This document shows, one piece after another, positions 8,973 through 19,700 of a stretch of 64,000 nt of DNA. The stretch lies in assembly GCF_030068545.1 (NCBI RefSeq), contig NZ_JASJOR010000018.1, forward strand, positions 128,130-192,129, in the 5' to 3' direction. Made by a program: the position numbers and the translations under genes. Below the pieces are notes generated by a model. It did no database searches, was not told the DNA's origin, and was given only the letters and a program-made list of their open reading frames with translations. Position 1 is the stretch's first letter, and every line of letters starts with the position of its first letter. Origin of the DNA: Xanthocytophaga flava (GTDB lineage Bacteria > Bacteroidota > Bacteroidia > Cytophagales > 172606-1).

Positions 8973-9344
8973 TCATGTGTCCTGAGAAATAGAAGCAAAC
9001 GACATAGTTTCGGCAAATCCACATAATCCATCCAGCAAGTTGCTTAATTCATATCCTCGTTCGGTAAGTGCATATTCCACTTTGGGAGGGGTTTCCTGTA
9101 CACTTTTTCGTGTAATGAGTGCATAGTCTTCCAGCAGTCTGAGTCGGTCGGCGAGAATATGATCACTGATATGTTGCAGATCTTCTTTTAAGCTTGAAAA
9201 ACGGTTGTTACCTTCTTCTATACTAAAAAGAACTTCTGTAAGCCATCTTTTACTTAATAAATGAATCAGCTCATTGAGTGCACACTTATTTTCCAGAAAA
9301 GCCTGATTCATAAAGTTGGTTGAAGTAGTTTTTCGTATTGCCAT
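8973..9344 (-). CDS. HxlR-type winged-helix transcriptional regulator
   Basis: A 123-residue protein. It has the HxlR pattern: a cysteine near the start followed by LIHLLSKRWLTEVLFSI, then FSSLKEDLQHISDHILADRLRLLED and the wing YALTERGYEL. Members bind DNA as dimers and often sense electrophiles or redox stress through the N-terminal Cys. It is divergent from the dehydrogenase at 9532 and convergent with the Tet(X)-like gene. It may control either; the sequence does not decide. Confidence 0.88.
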   Translation of the reverse strand: MAIRKTTSTNFMNQAFLENKCALNELIHLLSKRWLTEVLFSIEEGNNRFSSLKEDLQHISDHILADRLRLLEDYALITRKSVQETPPKVEYALTERGYELSNLLDGLCGFAETMSFASISQDT

Positions 9345-9531
9345 GACTAATTTTTTTATGAGTTATACTTAATGGTATGAGTTGTTGCTTGAGAGGAACA
9401 GATGTTTTTACTTTAAGGTTTCAAGAGAAACAGAGACTAAGATACACATTTTTGCTTTGATAGCGGAAATAGGGTCTTATTCTGTTTCATTTTTTAGTTT
9501 ATACCCTTACATACATTTTATCAACAGATTT

Positions 9532-10830
9532 ATGAAAAAAACAATGTTCCGTGCCTGTGCATTGGTAGTGGCCGTATCGGTTTTTTCAGGTTTCCGTGAT
9601 AACGGAAAAAATGATGGAACACCTGGGAGCGAGCAACTGGTGATGCAGAAAGAAACCGGATTGAAGATTCCTACAGGCTTTGACGCCACAGTTGTTGCTG
9701 AAAACCTGGGGACTGCCCGCCATCTGGTGGTTACACCCAAAGGGAAAATTTATGTAAAGCTTGCCAAGCTGAAAGATGGGAAAGGCATAGCCATGTTAGA
9801 GGATACCAATGGAGACGGCAAAGTAGACCAGCAAAAGTTTTTTGGTGATTTTGTAGGAACTGGAATTACAATCAAAGGTAATTATCTCTATGCCTCTTCT
9901 AATGAAGAAGTATTCCGGTATACGCTGAATGCCAATGGTGAGGTTACCAACCCCGATAAACCGGAAAAAATAGTAACAGGATTGATCAATCGTCATCAGC
10001 ATGAATCCAAATCGATTGTATTGGATAACAATGGCAATCTGTATGTAAACATTGGGGCCTATTCCAATGCCTGTCAGGAGAAAGACCGCACAAAAGGGTC
10101 TAAAGGGATGACTCCTTGTCCTATTCTGGATTCGGCTGGTGGAATCTGGCAATTTAAGGCTTCTGTATTAAACCAGACGTATGGCAATGGAGTACGTTAT
10201 GCCACCGGACTGCGCAATGTAGTAGGATTGGACTGGAATACTGCCAGTAACGAGCTTTTTGTGATGCAACATGGACGGGATCAATTATTTCAGTTGTATC
10301 CGGATATGTACGATGCAAAGAAAAGTGCCGAACTACCTGCGGAAACAATGTATGCGGTAAAAAAAGGAGATGACTGTGGATGGCCGTATGTATATTATGA
10401 TCAGTTTCAGAAGAAAAAGATTCTGGCACCTGAATATGGGGGGGATGGTAAAAAAACAGGTGGCGAAAAAGCGCTGGACCCGGTAGTGGCATTTCCTGGT
10501 CATATGGCACCTAACGGATTGCTCTTCTATACAGGTTCTATGTTCCCAGCTAAATACGAAAATGGAGCATTTATTGCCTTCCATGGCTCCTGGAATAGAG
10601 CTCCTGAAAAACAGAAAGGATATTTTGTGGCTTTTGTTCCATTTAAAAATGGAAAGCCAAGTGGAGAATGGGAAATCTTTGCCGACAACTTTGCCGGAAC
10701 AGAAGACTTGCAATCACCAGGACAGGCTCAGCATCGTCCTTGTGGACTGGCTCAGGGACCGGATGGTGCATTGTATGTATCTGATGATGCAAAAGGAACA
10801 ATTTATAAAATCACTTACAAGGGCAAATAA
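9532..10830 (+). CDS. PQQ-type sugar (sorbosone) dehydrogenase-like beta-propeller protein
   Basis: A 432-residue exported protein. The start is taken at ATG 9532 because it begins a proper signal peptide (MKKTMFRACALVVAVSVFSG); the frame runs open to 9382 without one. The body shows the sorbosone/soluble glucose dehydrogenase pattern. It includes RHQHESKSIVLDNNGNLYVN, with a candidate catalytic His, and GLRNVVGLDW, FVMQHGRDQL and GDDCGWPYVYYD. Such enzymes oxidise sugars in the periplasm and pass electrons on from PQQ. The next gene is a c-type cytochrome overlapping by one base (TAATG), which fits an electron acceptor. The sugar oxidised is unknown. Confidence 0.82.
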   Translation: MKKTMFRACALVVAVSVFSGFRDNGKNDGTPGSEQLVMQKETGLKIPTGFDATVVAENLGTARHLVVTPKGKIYVKLAKLKDGKGIAMLEDTNGDGKVDQQKFFGDFVGTGITIKGNYLYASSNEEVFRYTLNANGEVTNPDKPEKIVTGLINRHQHESKSIVLDNNGNLYVNIGAYSNACQEKDRTKGSKGMTPCPILDSAGGIWQFKASVLNQTYGNGVRYATGLRNVVGLDWNTASNELFVMQHGRDQLFQLYPDMYDAKKSAELPAETMYAVKKGDDCGWPYVYYDQFQKKKILAPEYGGDGKKTGGEKALDPVVAFPGHMAPNGLLFYTGSMFPAKYENGAFIAFHGSWNRAPEKQKGYFVAFVPFKNGKPSGEWEIFADNFAGTEDLQSPGQAQHRPCGLAQGPDGALYVSDDAKGTIYKITYKGK

Positions 10831-11252
10831 TGAAGAGTGTGAGAAAGAGTATACTCGCTGGTATTGTGGGATTGTCATCTGTGTGTATGATGGCACAGCA
10901 AAAAACACCTGCGGCAACTGAATCTCCTGTGGCAGCAGGAAAACGAATCTACGAACAACAATGTCTGACCTGTCATCAGGTGGACGGGAGTGGGGTGCCT
11001 CATCTGAATCCACCTCTGATTAAAACATCTTTTGTGCTTGGGCCAAAGGAAAAACTTGTTTCCATTCTTTTAAATGGATTAAGTGGAGTGGAAGTAGAGG
11101 GTGATTATTATGCCAACCCTATGCCATCTTTTGAGTTTCTGACAGACCAGGAAATCGCTGATGTACTGACCTACATCCGGAGTGATTTTACCAATAACGC
11201 TGATGCCGTTCCTGCTGCTCTGGTAAAAAGCCAGCGTGCAGCTAAAAAATAA
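10830..11252 (+). CDS. Periplasmic c-type cytochrome
   Basis: A 140-residue protein with a signal peptide and a single haem-binding motif CLTCH about 47 residues in. The probable axial Met is in NPMPSF, and a final helix (LTDQEIADVLTYIRSDF) is typical of class I cytochrome c. The start codon overlaps the stop of the sugar dehydrogenase gene, so the two are translationally coupled. The cytochrome most likely accepts electrons from that enzyme. A strong terminator follows at 11283. Confidence 0.9.
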   Translation: MKSVRKSILAGIVGLSSVCMMAQQKTPAATESPVAAGKRIYEQQCLTCHQVDGSGVPHLNPPLIKTSFVLGPKEKLVSILLNGLSGVEVEGDYYANPMPSFEFLTDQEIADVLTYIRSDFTNNADAVPAALVKSQRAAKK

Positions 11253-11282
11253 GTATTTGATTTTAAGCTCTCTTATTACTAT

Positions 11283-11329
11283 CAATGCCAGATCTCAGGC
11301 ATATAAAGAGGTCTGGCATTGCTTTTTTT
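11283..11329 (+). terminator. Rho-independent terminator
   Basis: A 14-bp stem with one mismatch (CAATGCCAGATCTC at 11283 pairs with GAGGTCTGGCATTG), followed by seven T. It ends the dehydrogenase-cytochrome operon. Confidence 0.85.
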
Positions 11330-11365
11330 GACAAACCCTATCATTACCATTAATTCATATCAATC

Positions 11366-12361
11366 ATGGAATATAGAAAGTTAGGAAATTCAGATCTGGA
11401 ATTATCAGTTATTACATTTGGCGCTTGGGCTGCGGGTGGCTGGATGTGGGGAGGGACCGAACGGAAAGATGCCGTAAAAGCAATTGTGGAATCCTATCAT
11501 CAGGGAGTAACCTCTATTGATACCGCTCCTATTTACGGACAGGGAACCAGTGAGGAGATCGTAGGTGAGGCTATTAAAGATATTCCCAGAGATAAAGTGC
11601 AGATTGTGACCAAATACGGCATGCGCTGGGATTTGGCAAAAGGTGATTTTGGTTTTTCCAGCAAGAATAATCAGGGACAACCTATTGATATCTATAAATA
11701 TGCAGGCCGTGAAAGTATTATCAAAGAATGTGAAGATAGCCTGCGTCGTCTGGGGACAGATTATATAGACCTGTACCAGATTCACTGGCCTGATTCTACT
11801 ACACCGATCCAGGAGACAATGGAAACAGTGGCTCAGTTGATTAAGGACGGGAAAGTACGATACGCAGGAGTGTGTAACTACAATGCAGCCCAGATGCAGG
11901 AAGCAGAAAAATACATCACACTTGTTTCCAATCAGGTTCCGTACAGTATGGTAAAACGGGATATTGAGAAAGAACTGATTCCTTATTGTCTGGAACATTC
12001 CAAATCTATTCTGGCATATAGTCCACTAGAAAGAGGACTATTGACTGGAAAAATGAAACCGGGGTATACCTTTGAAGCAGGAGATCACAGAGCAGGCTTG
12101 TATTTCTTTACCGATGAGAATATCAAACGTACCAATGACGCTTTGGATAAAATGCGACCTATGGCAGAAGATAAAGGTATAACTTTGAGTCAGCTGGTAT
12201 TACGCTGGACACTACAACAGCCAGGTATCACCATTGCACTGGCAGGAGCACGTAATGCTGAACAGGCTGTTCAGAATGCAAAAGCTGGCTCTGTTGAGCT
12301 TACTGCTGAAGAAGTGGCATTGATTTCATCTTATGTAGCTGAGATTAAACTGGTAAAATAA
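11366..12361 (+). CDS. Aldo/keto reductase
   Basis: A 331-residue cytosolic NADPH-dependent oxidoreductase of the AKR fold. Catalytic tetrad residues are visible: Asp in SIDTAPIYG, Tyr in the same motif, Lys in VTKYGMRW, and His in YQIHWPD. The C-terminal cofactor segment ALAGARNAEQAVQNA is typical. It is most like the YajO/Tas-type AKRs that reduce aldehydes or sugars. It forms a single-gene unit between two terminators. The substrate cannot be read from the sequence. Confidence 0.9.
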   Translation: MEYRKLGNSDLELSVITFGAWAAGGWMWGGTERKDAVKAIVESYHQGVTSIDTAPIYGQGTSEEIVGEAIKDIPRDKVQIVTKYGMRWDLAKGDFGFSSKNNQGQPIDIYKYAGRESIIKECEDSLRRLGTDYIDLYQIHWPDSTTPIQETMETVAQLIKDGKVRYAGVCNYNAAQMQEAEKYITLVSNQVPYSMVKRDIEKELIPYCLEHSKSILAYSPLERGLLTGKMKPGYTFEAGDHRAGLYFFTDENIKRTNDALDKMRPMAEDKGITLSQLVLRWTLQQPGITIALAGARNAEQAVQNAKAGSVELTAEEVALISSYVAEIKLVK

Positions 12362-12383
12362 GATATCTTTATTTTTAGTCTGA

Positions 12384-12428
12384 AACACCAGTCTTTCTAT
12401 CATTTTCTATGAGGAAGGACTGGTGTTT
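12384..12428 (+). terminator. Rho-independent terminator after aldo/keto reductase
   Basis: An AACACCAGTCTTTC stem pairs with GAAGGACTGGTGTT around a loop of about 16 nt, with one mismatch and a short T-run. It lies about 25 bp after the stop codon. Confidence 0.7.
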
Positions 12429-12603
12429 GGCTTTATGGAAAAGCCACATTTCTTCCCGAATTTGTTTATCCGCAAAGCCTGATAATTCGGGAATCAGATA
12501 TATTTCTGTATACTTGTACTTCAATCACTTTTCAGATTTGCATTCTATCACCCATTCCAGAACAGGATAGGGTCGAAATCATTTTGTCTATTTCTATTCA
12601 TCT

Positions 12604-14205
12604 ATGGAGAATCTTGAGATTATTGTACTTCTTTTATTTGGGGTGACCATTCTGGCTTTATTGAGTTATCGGTACAATTTTCCCTTTCCTATTGTATTGG
12701 TATTGGCAGGGCTTACAATCAGTTTTATCCCAGGGTTACCATTGGTTACCTTAAAACCGGAAATTGTCTTTCTGATATTTTTGCCTCCTTTGCTATATGG
12801 CGCTGCCTGGAATACCAGTTGGCATGACTTCAAAGCTAATATACGTTCTATCTCACTGGCTGCTATTGGACTTGTATTTTTTACTACTGGATTAGTTGGA
12901 GTGGTGGCACACTATGTAATACCAGACCTTAGCTGGGCACACGCCTTTTTACTGGGTGCTATTGTGTCACCTCCGGATGCATTGGCAGCTACGTCAGTTA
13001 CCAAAGGGTTAGGGTTAAATCCTCGTATCATTGCCATATTGGAAGGAGAGAGTCTTGTCAATGATGCCAGTGGCTTGATTGCTTATAAATATGCACTGGC
13101 AGCTATCATCTCCGGAACATTTGGGGTGGTAGATGCCGGGATACAATTTGTCTGGGTAATTGTGGCAGGCATAGGGATTGGCTTGCTGATTGGGTATATT
13201 ATGTTTCAGGTGCATCATCGTTTTGTATGTGACTCTATCATAGAGACCACACTTACCTTTCTGACCCCATTTGCATCCTATCTGATTGCCGAACATTTTC
13301 ATGTATCAGGAGTATTAGCTGTTGTAACTACAGGTTTGTATTTGTCATTTCAGTCTGGCGAGATATTTTCTACTCAATCCCGGATTCAGACATATGCTGT
13401 TTGGGATGTAGTTGTCTTTATTCTGAATGGCCTGATATTTATTTTGTTGGGTCTTCAGTTGAAATATGTTATTAGTGGCATAGAGGATGGTTCTCTGATA
13501 CAATTGATTATATATGGACTCATAGTGAGTTTAGTGGTAGTCATTGTTCGTTTTATCTGGGTAGTACCCGCAGCTACATTGCCCAGAATATTAAGTAAGC
13601 GTATTCGGACAACTGAAACATTTGACAGACGAAATCTGGTAATCTTCGGATGGGCGGGTATGCGTGGGGTGGTTTCTATGGCTGCTGCCCTGTCAATCCC
13701 CTTACTGACTGATAGCGGGGAGGCATTTCCTAACAGAAATCTGATTATCTTCCTGACGTTTAGTGTAATTATTTTTACCTTACTGGTACAGGGACTTACA
13801 TTGCCCTGGGTAATTCGTCGATTGAAAATGCCCAAACACTCTATTGTGGAAGAGGAATACCAGGTGCGTATGAAAATGATTGCTGCATCTATCACTCATA
13901 TCGAGGAAAATTTATCTCTGACAGAAGACGACTTGCTTACCAAGATCAAAAACAAGTATGAGATTAAATACAATCGTCTGCAACATACCGAACTTCCGGA
14001 AGGTTTTTTGGAGAAACATGGCAATCCGGTAGAGGAGATCTTCAACCGGTTTACAGGCATTGAGTTGGAGTTGTTAACTATTGAAAGGGATGTGATTAAA
14101 ATGCTGCATCGGCAGGGAGGTGCAAGCGAAGAGGTTCTACGCAAAATAGAGCATGAATTGGATCTGGAAGAGAGCCGTTTACAGATGGATTTGTATAAGA
14201 GTTAA
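12604..14205 (+). CDS. Na+/H+ antiporter, CPA1 family
   Basis: A 533-residue inner-membrane protein with about 12 hydrophobic spans, then a hydrophilic C-terminal tail of about 120 residues. The CPA1 ion-binding segment GESLVNDASGLIAYKYA (about residues 148-164) contains the Asn-Asp pair that exchanges Na+ and H+. SPPDALAATSVTK and GWAGMRGVVSMAAALSIPL are further family motifs. It resembles YjcE/NhaP-type bacterial proteins and functions in pH and sodium homeostasis. It is monocistronic, closed by a bidirectional terminator. Confidence 0.92.
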   Translation: MENLEIIVLLLFGVTILALLSYRYNFPFPIVLVLAGLTISFIPGLPLVTLKPEIVFLIFLPPLLYGAAWNTSWHDFKANIRSISLAAIGLVFFTTGLVGVVAHYVIPDLSWAHAFLLGAIVSPPDALAATSVTKGLGLNPRIIAILEGESLVNDASGLIAYKYALAAIISGTFGVVDAGIQFVWVIVAGIGIGLLIGYIMFQVHHRFVCDSIIETTLTFLTPFASYLIAEHFHVSGVLAVVTTGLYLSFQSGEIFSTQSRIQTYAVWDVVVFILNGLIFILLGLQLKYVISGIEDGSLIQLIIYGLIVSLVVVIVRFIWVVPAATLPRILSKRIRTTETFDRRNLVIFGWAGMRGVVSMAAALSIPLLTDSGEAFPNRNLIIFLTFSVIIFTLLVQGLTLPWVIRRLKMPKHSIVEEEYQVRMKMIAASITHIEENLSLTEDDLLTKIKNKYEIKYNRLQHTELPEGFLEKHGNPVEEIFNRFTGIELELLTIERDVIKMLHRQGGASEEVLRKIEHELDLEESRLQMDLYKS

Positions 14206-14276
14206 TAGAATGAGTTTTCCGTCTTTATCTATATAGTGGGAAACAGGTCATTGGTGATTAACGCCAGCGGCGGGAG

Positions 14277-14322
14277 AAATCAAAAGCCCTTGCAGTTATC
14301 TTTCTGCAAGGGCTTTTGATTT
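14277..14322. terminator. Bidirectional terminator between convergent genes
   Basis: A perfect 19-bp stem (14277-14295 with 14304-14322) with A-rich and T-rich flanks. It serves both the antiporter and the minus-strand Fn3 protein, whose stop codon begins in the right arm. Confidence 0.88.
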
Positions 14323-16436
14323 TAGTAGACAACTTTTACCGGATCACTGAGTTGTGACTGGATTCCTTTCTGGAAGAAAAGTTTGATCTTATATTGGTAT
14401 TGGGTGTTGACTGTCAAAAGGGTATCCTCAAAAAGCTCCGGATTCCCCTGTAGTGTCTGATAGATCTGGAAGGGTGCGCCTTCTGTGGAACGATAAATAA
14501 TGCATTTGGTAATAGCATAGTTCGTTGCCGGATATTTCCAGGCCAGCTGAATTCTCTTTTTCGTTCGATCTGCTACTCCTTTTATATTGGCTGGCGCTGG
14601 ACGGACGCCTGTCTCATACCAGATTTCCGGAGAAATAGCCATTGCCGTATTGCCTGCACTATCCGAAGCCTGGATCACATAGCGGTATGTTTGCCCGAGA
14701 AGCAGTCCTTTGTCTGCATAGAATACATGACCTGGTACTACCAGACGTTTCTGACTTTTCCAGTAGGTAGTATGTTTTTGATTGATTACTGTATCTGTTT
14801 TTAGCTGACAGAAAAGTTCATGTGTGACTACATCGTCACTGATACTGGGTTGCCATTGGAGCCATACACTATCACTTTTAAGCGATGCCTGTGTAAAAAC
14901 AGGTGGTGCTGGTGGTACTATATCTGGCCTTTTTAATTGCAATGGCTTGGATGCCAGTGACGGATTAAAGTTTTTGTCAACTGCTACAATATGATAATAA
15001 ATATTTTGTGTCAGTGTTTGCAGATTGATCGTATCTGTAAATATTGGCTTTTTTAAGATATACTGTGTGCGTTCAATAAAATCTTCATGCAGACTATTGG
15101 CTCTGAATAAACGGTAGCCTTGCAAGTCTGAATCTTTGCTGGCATTCCAGGAAAGCTTTACCACACCCAACGAATCAATAGTTCCTGTGAGTCCGGTTGG
15201 AATCTGTGGAGGGATCGTATCTTCCAGCTGTACCAGAAACGGAAAGGATTGGGTTAATTCTTTGCCGTCTTTGCCGATTACGCGCAACCGATAATAGTTG
15301 TTATTGGAGGTTGGTTTGTCTGTGTAGCTAGTTTGATTGGGAAGAAGGATTTTTTTATTGACATCCACATAACCTCCTTCAGGTTTACCGGAGCGACTCA
15401 GAAAAAAGCCCTGAATCTGGTTTTGTTTTTCTGCAGGAAAAGACCAGGTGATGGTAACAGATTGGTTTTGGGTGACTTTTGCGTTTTCAATAATTGCCAT
15501 TCCTGTCAGATCTTCTTTACCTTTGCCACTTACTACTTCAGATGTGGGCCCTGTTTCGCCAAAAGGGGTAATCCCTTTGATGCGATAGTAGAATGTTTGC
15601 TGGTTATCTGCCAGAGAATCAACGAAAAATGCTTCTTCCGGATTGGCAGATTCACTGGTAGAAACATATGGCAGGTCGGTAACAGATTTGAAGGTCTTGC
15701 CATCTGTAGATTTTTCAATAAAGTAAGCTGTATAAATACCCTGATGCAGAAATACAGGCCAGCTTAGGGTAACAGACTTGTCTTTGAACTCAGTACGCAC
15801 CTGTATCGGAACAGGTAATTTGGGTGTTTCTTCTGGATTGACAATAATAACTCCAGGTTCTACTGTCAGATTAGGCGGTTGTTGAGCTAAACGGATGTGG
15901 TATACATACCGGGTACCAGGCAAAACCTTCTGATCTACCCACATAAGGCCTGCTGCAATCGCGACCTGAGGTGACAGATCACAGATAAACAGTGCCATAC
16001 CAAATCTATTTTCTATTTCACGGCTCTTTTTCAGAATGGCAGATGGGCTGGTTGGGTCGGCACTGGAAAACTGGTCACCATACAACAGTTCGTGTACTGC
16101 TTCTGCTTTTTCTTCCTTCTGAATCAGTTGCTCCCATTGCTCTTTAGGCAAAGGTTTAATTGGGGCAGTTGTCAGCATTTTACCTTTGCCAGCCAGCTGT
16201 TCTTCTACCTTACCTTTTACAGATAGGGTAAAGCGTTCAATGGTATAACCATATTTATTCCCCAGTTGCCACACAATAGGATCTGTAGGTGCCCATCGCA
16301 AGGTTACCTGTGATTTTTGCGGATTGGCTAAAACTTTGATTCCATATGAGGTAGACTGTGCACTGCCTTTTTGGGAAAACCACAAAAGGAAGCTAACAAA
16401 CAAAATACAAGGATAGATAGGGTAACGCTTTTGCAT
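14322..16436 (-). CDS. Secreted fibronectin type III repeat protein
   Basis: A 704-residue protein with a signal peptide (ILFVSFLLWFSQKGSAQS). It contains about four to five fibronectin type III-like beta-sandwich units from about residue 205 to the end. The repeating patterns include VTLSWPVFLHQGIYTAYFIEK, VKLSWNASKDSDLQGYRLFR, VWLQWQPSISDDVVTHELF and IQLAWKYPATNYAITKCIIYR. The first 200 residues are distinct, with one segment similar to a further repeat. No T9SS sorting domain or enzyme motif is seen. It is likely a cell-surface or periplasmic scaffold. It is encoded divergently from the SprB-type operon at 16749, which also includes an Fn3 protein, so a shared surface role is plausible but unproven. 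Confidence 0.8.
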   Translation of the reverse strand: MQKRYPIYPCILFVSFLLWFSQKGSAQSTSYGIKVLANPQKSQVTLRWAPTDPIVWQLGNKYGYTIERFTLSVKGKVEEQLAGKGKMLTTAPIKPLPKEQWEQLIQKEEKAEAVHELLYGDQFSSADPTSPSAILKKSREIENRFGMALFICDLSPQVAIAAGLMWVDQKVLPGTRYVYHIRLAQQPPNLTVEPGVIIVNPEETPKLPVPIQVRTEFKDKSVTLSWPVFLHQGIYTAYFIEKSTDGKTFKSVTDLPYVSTSESANPEEAFFVDSLADNQQTFYYRIKGITPFGETGPTSEVVSGKGKEDLTGMAIIENAKVTQNQSVTITWSFPAEKQNQIQGFFLSRSGKPEGGYVDVNKKILLPNQTSYTDKPTSNNNYYRLRVIGKDGKELTQSFPFLVQLEDTIPPQIPTGLTGTIDSLGVVKLSWNASKDSDLQGYRLFRANSLHEDFIERTQYILKKPIFTDTINLQTLTQNIYYHIVAVDKNFNPSLASKPLQLKRPDIVPPAPPVFTQASLKSDSVWLQWQPSISDDVVTHELFCQLKTDTVINQKHTTYWKSQKRLVVPGHVFYADKGLLLGQTYRYVIQASDSAGNTAMAISPEIWYETGVRPAPANIKGVADRTKKRIQLAWKYPATNYAITKCIIYRSTEGAPFQIYQTLQGNPELFEDTLLTVNTQYQYKIKLFFQKGIQSQLSDPVKVVY

Positions 16437-16748
16437 GCCTTATTCTTACAGTAATATCTTTCAAAGATAGACGGATTTAGTGATTACGGTAAAAATAGGA
16501 TCTGTATAAAGGTAACCGGGATGTAATAAATTTGAATATAAATATAGAGTTCTATGAATCAGTGTAATACGATTTGGTTTTGAGACATACTAAATAGAAG
16601 TATTTCTGGATTAAAATCGCAGAAAAAGGGCATATAATATAGAAAAGCCAATTATTACATATGTAGGGAATACAGTGTATATATGATAATTAAACAGGGG
16701 TTTGTTGGTAAATAGCATCAGAAAGTAACAGTGGTCAAGACCTAGTTT
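16437..16748. promoter_or_regulatory. Divergent intergenic region upstream of the surface/toxin operon
   Basis: This is 312 bp of AT-rich DNA between divergent genes and must hold both promoters. TAAATTTG at 16527-16534 matches the Bacteroidota -7 pattern TAnnTTTG on the plus strand. No convincing -33 partner was seen and it is far from the start at 16749, so the match is only suggestive. No repeats or hairpins stand out. Confidence 0.3.
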
Positions 16749-19700
16749 ATGATTAAATTTGTACAATTTTCCCTTGGGCTTTTCTTATTTGTTTTTACAG
16801 TTAGTGTTGCACATGCTCAGCAACTACCTATTGAAGTAAATGTGATAAAGTTTTACTCAAACGCCCGGGATGAACATACATTTCATGTTACTACCTCACT
16901 GAATGGAAGTAATTATGCAAAGCTTCAGGGCACAGATTGTTTTGCGCACAATGGAGGCAGTAATTCAGATAAGACAGTTGTTCCGGATGGTTCAGAAGGA
17001 ACAACTCTGGGAGGTGTTTACAAAATTGCAAACACTTTTTCTGGTACGCCTAAAACACTCTATATACAGGTAGAAGGGTACGAAAAAGACAAAGATAATA
17101 GTAACCGATGTATCTTTAATGATAATGGGGGTATTTGTGGTGGTGATTGTGCAGATGATTCCCGTGGGTATGGAAAGTGGTCTGTTAACTTAAGTACACT
17201 TCGACCCGGGGTTTGGAGCAGTCAGCTTTCTTTCTTTAATAATAATGGAGGAGGCAATGCATATGGGATGATTTTTAAGATTCGTTATGCTATACCTACG
17301 CCTCAGGCTCCCGTTCTAATGATGAATGGAAGTACAATTCCTACATCCGCTCAGACATGTGGGCAACAGGAAGTTCAGCTAAAAGCAAACTTTGGTACTA
17401 CGCTGGCAAACAAGCAGGGATTGCGATATATCTGGGAATATGCTGTTGGAACGCCATTAGTATGGAGATCAGTAACTGCTTCATCGGGAAGTAGTCAGGA
17501 TAGTATCATTTCGTTTATTCCTACACAACTTGTTAGCCAGGCAGGGAAAACTTTTGAAACCAATCTTAGCATTCGGTTTAGAGTCAAGGCACAGAGTACT
17601 GAGTTGGCAAGTTCTATCAGTCCAACCAGATCCTACAATTTCTCACCACCACCACCTTCTGTTGGTGATCCTGCTACAGATATAATTATAAATCCTTCCT
17701 GTCCCGGTACTCTGGGAACTGGTACCATTCTGGTTCAGAATATAACAGGATTAAACAATTATCTGTATATCCTTAAAGATGGGGTTAATACCACACCCTG
17801 TAGTCCGGAAGAAGGGAACTGTTTTCAGGGAAGTTATTCCGGAACTATGTCTGGAAGTAGTTTTACTATTACAGGAATAAAAGGAGGGCAGTATACATTG
17901 TGGCTGGCTAATGGGGGAGATACACTGGGCCTTTGTAGTCAAACCTATACTATTATAGTTCCGGAGACTCCTGTTCTGAGTTTTTCTGGTGCATCATCAG
18001 TGGACGCCTCCTGTTATAACACCTCTACAGGATCTGTAACCGTTTCTTCCTCTGGAGGAAGAGAACCTATCGTTTATACGATTAAAAACGGAACAGACAT
18101 CCGAACACAGACAGTAAACACTACAGATACACCTTTTACATTTACCAATTTGCCAGTTGGCAGTTATGTAGTGAGTGTGAGTGATGCCTGTAATCAGTCA
18201 CCTGCTACTCAAACAGTGATAATCAAACAGCCGGCTCGCATCACGGTTGGTTTGACAAGTATCGCCGCTTTATGTAATTCGCCAGGCGATGGAAAAGTGC
18301 AGACAGGAATCAATGTGTCTAATGGAACATTTGACATCCCGGTTTCTGGCAGATGTGATTATGAAGTTCGCAAATCAGGTGTAGTGGTGCAGAGTGCTTA
18401 TGATATTACCGGTATGGCTACTACCTTCACCGGGTTAGTTGCCGGAAATGATTATACACTTCGTGTAAAAGACCATTTGTCTGCTGACTGGTGTAGTGGA
18501 GAGGAAAAAGCGTTTGTGATTGATGCACCACCTGCTATACCTGCACCAGCCATTACTATTGGAAATGTAGCTTGTCCGGGAGGGGCTGATGGAGCTCTCA
18601 CCATCACAGGTACAGGGGGCGATGGAAAATACCAGTATACTCTCAAACGTATCGCTGATGGACAAACTATATTCCAAACAACTGATACCTATATATCGGG
18701 TTTGTCTGCGGGGTCCTATCAATTGATTGTTACTCGTATCCATGCTACTTGTTCGGACAGCTATACGTATCCATCCACTATTGTCATTACTCAACCTAAT
18801 CCTCTGGCAATTACTTCCAGCAAGACAGACATTACCTGTTATGGAATGGGAGATGGAAAGATAACGGCTACTCTCAGTGGAGGAACTGCCCCCTATACCT
18901 TATATTATAAGAGAGACGCCGATGCCAGCTGGATTTCACTGACAGGATTGACTGTGAATAATCTGGATAAGGGTAACTATCAGTTACGGGTAGTGGATAG
19001 CCACAATTGTGAAACAGTTAGTTCACTCATCAGTATTGCAGAGCCTGCCTTACTTCAATTAACAACTGTAAGCCGGAAGGACATTGTCTGTTTGGGAGAT
19101 AACGGATTTATAGACATGACCGCCACAGGTGGGACATTACCCTATACTTTTGAATACTCTCTGAACAATGGAGCCTGGACTGCATTTGATAAAAATACAC
19201 CTCTTGCTATTGGTAGTTATCAGGTTCGGGTACGTGATGCACGTGGCTGTGTAACCGTTCATCCTTCCAATCTCTCTATTACGGCTCCAGCGTCTGCACT
19301 GGATTTTAGTTATACAGTATCTGATTACAATGGATACAATATTTCCTGTTTTGGAGGTAATAACGGTACACTCACCTTTGCAGCTACAGGTGGAAACGGA
19401 GCCAGTTACAATGGGTATCAGTATGCAATAGATGGAGGAACATACCAGAGTGCGGTTTTGATTGAAGGGATTACTGCTGGCACCCATACTTTCTCTGTGA
19501 AAGATGGTAGAGGATGTGTGGTTACCAAATCGGTTGTATTTACCCAAATCCTTGACAAACTAAATGTTCAGTTAGAGAGCAAGCAGAATGTAATCTGTGC
19601 AGGGGATGCAACAGGCAGTGTTACTGTAAAGGCAACAGGAGGGGTGGGCCCCTATAGTTATAGTCTTAATGGAGGCAGCTATCAGAGTTCCCCTACGTTC

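Noticed and set aside
9382..9531. 50-residue upstream extension of the sorbosone dehydrogenase-like protein
   Set aside because: The Met at 9532 begins a clear signal peptide; the extension would bury it.
10562..10921. 119-codon frame overlapping the sugar dehydrogenase and cytochrome genes
   Set aside because: It is out of frame with two well-supported genes and shows no family motif.
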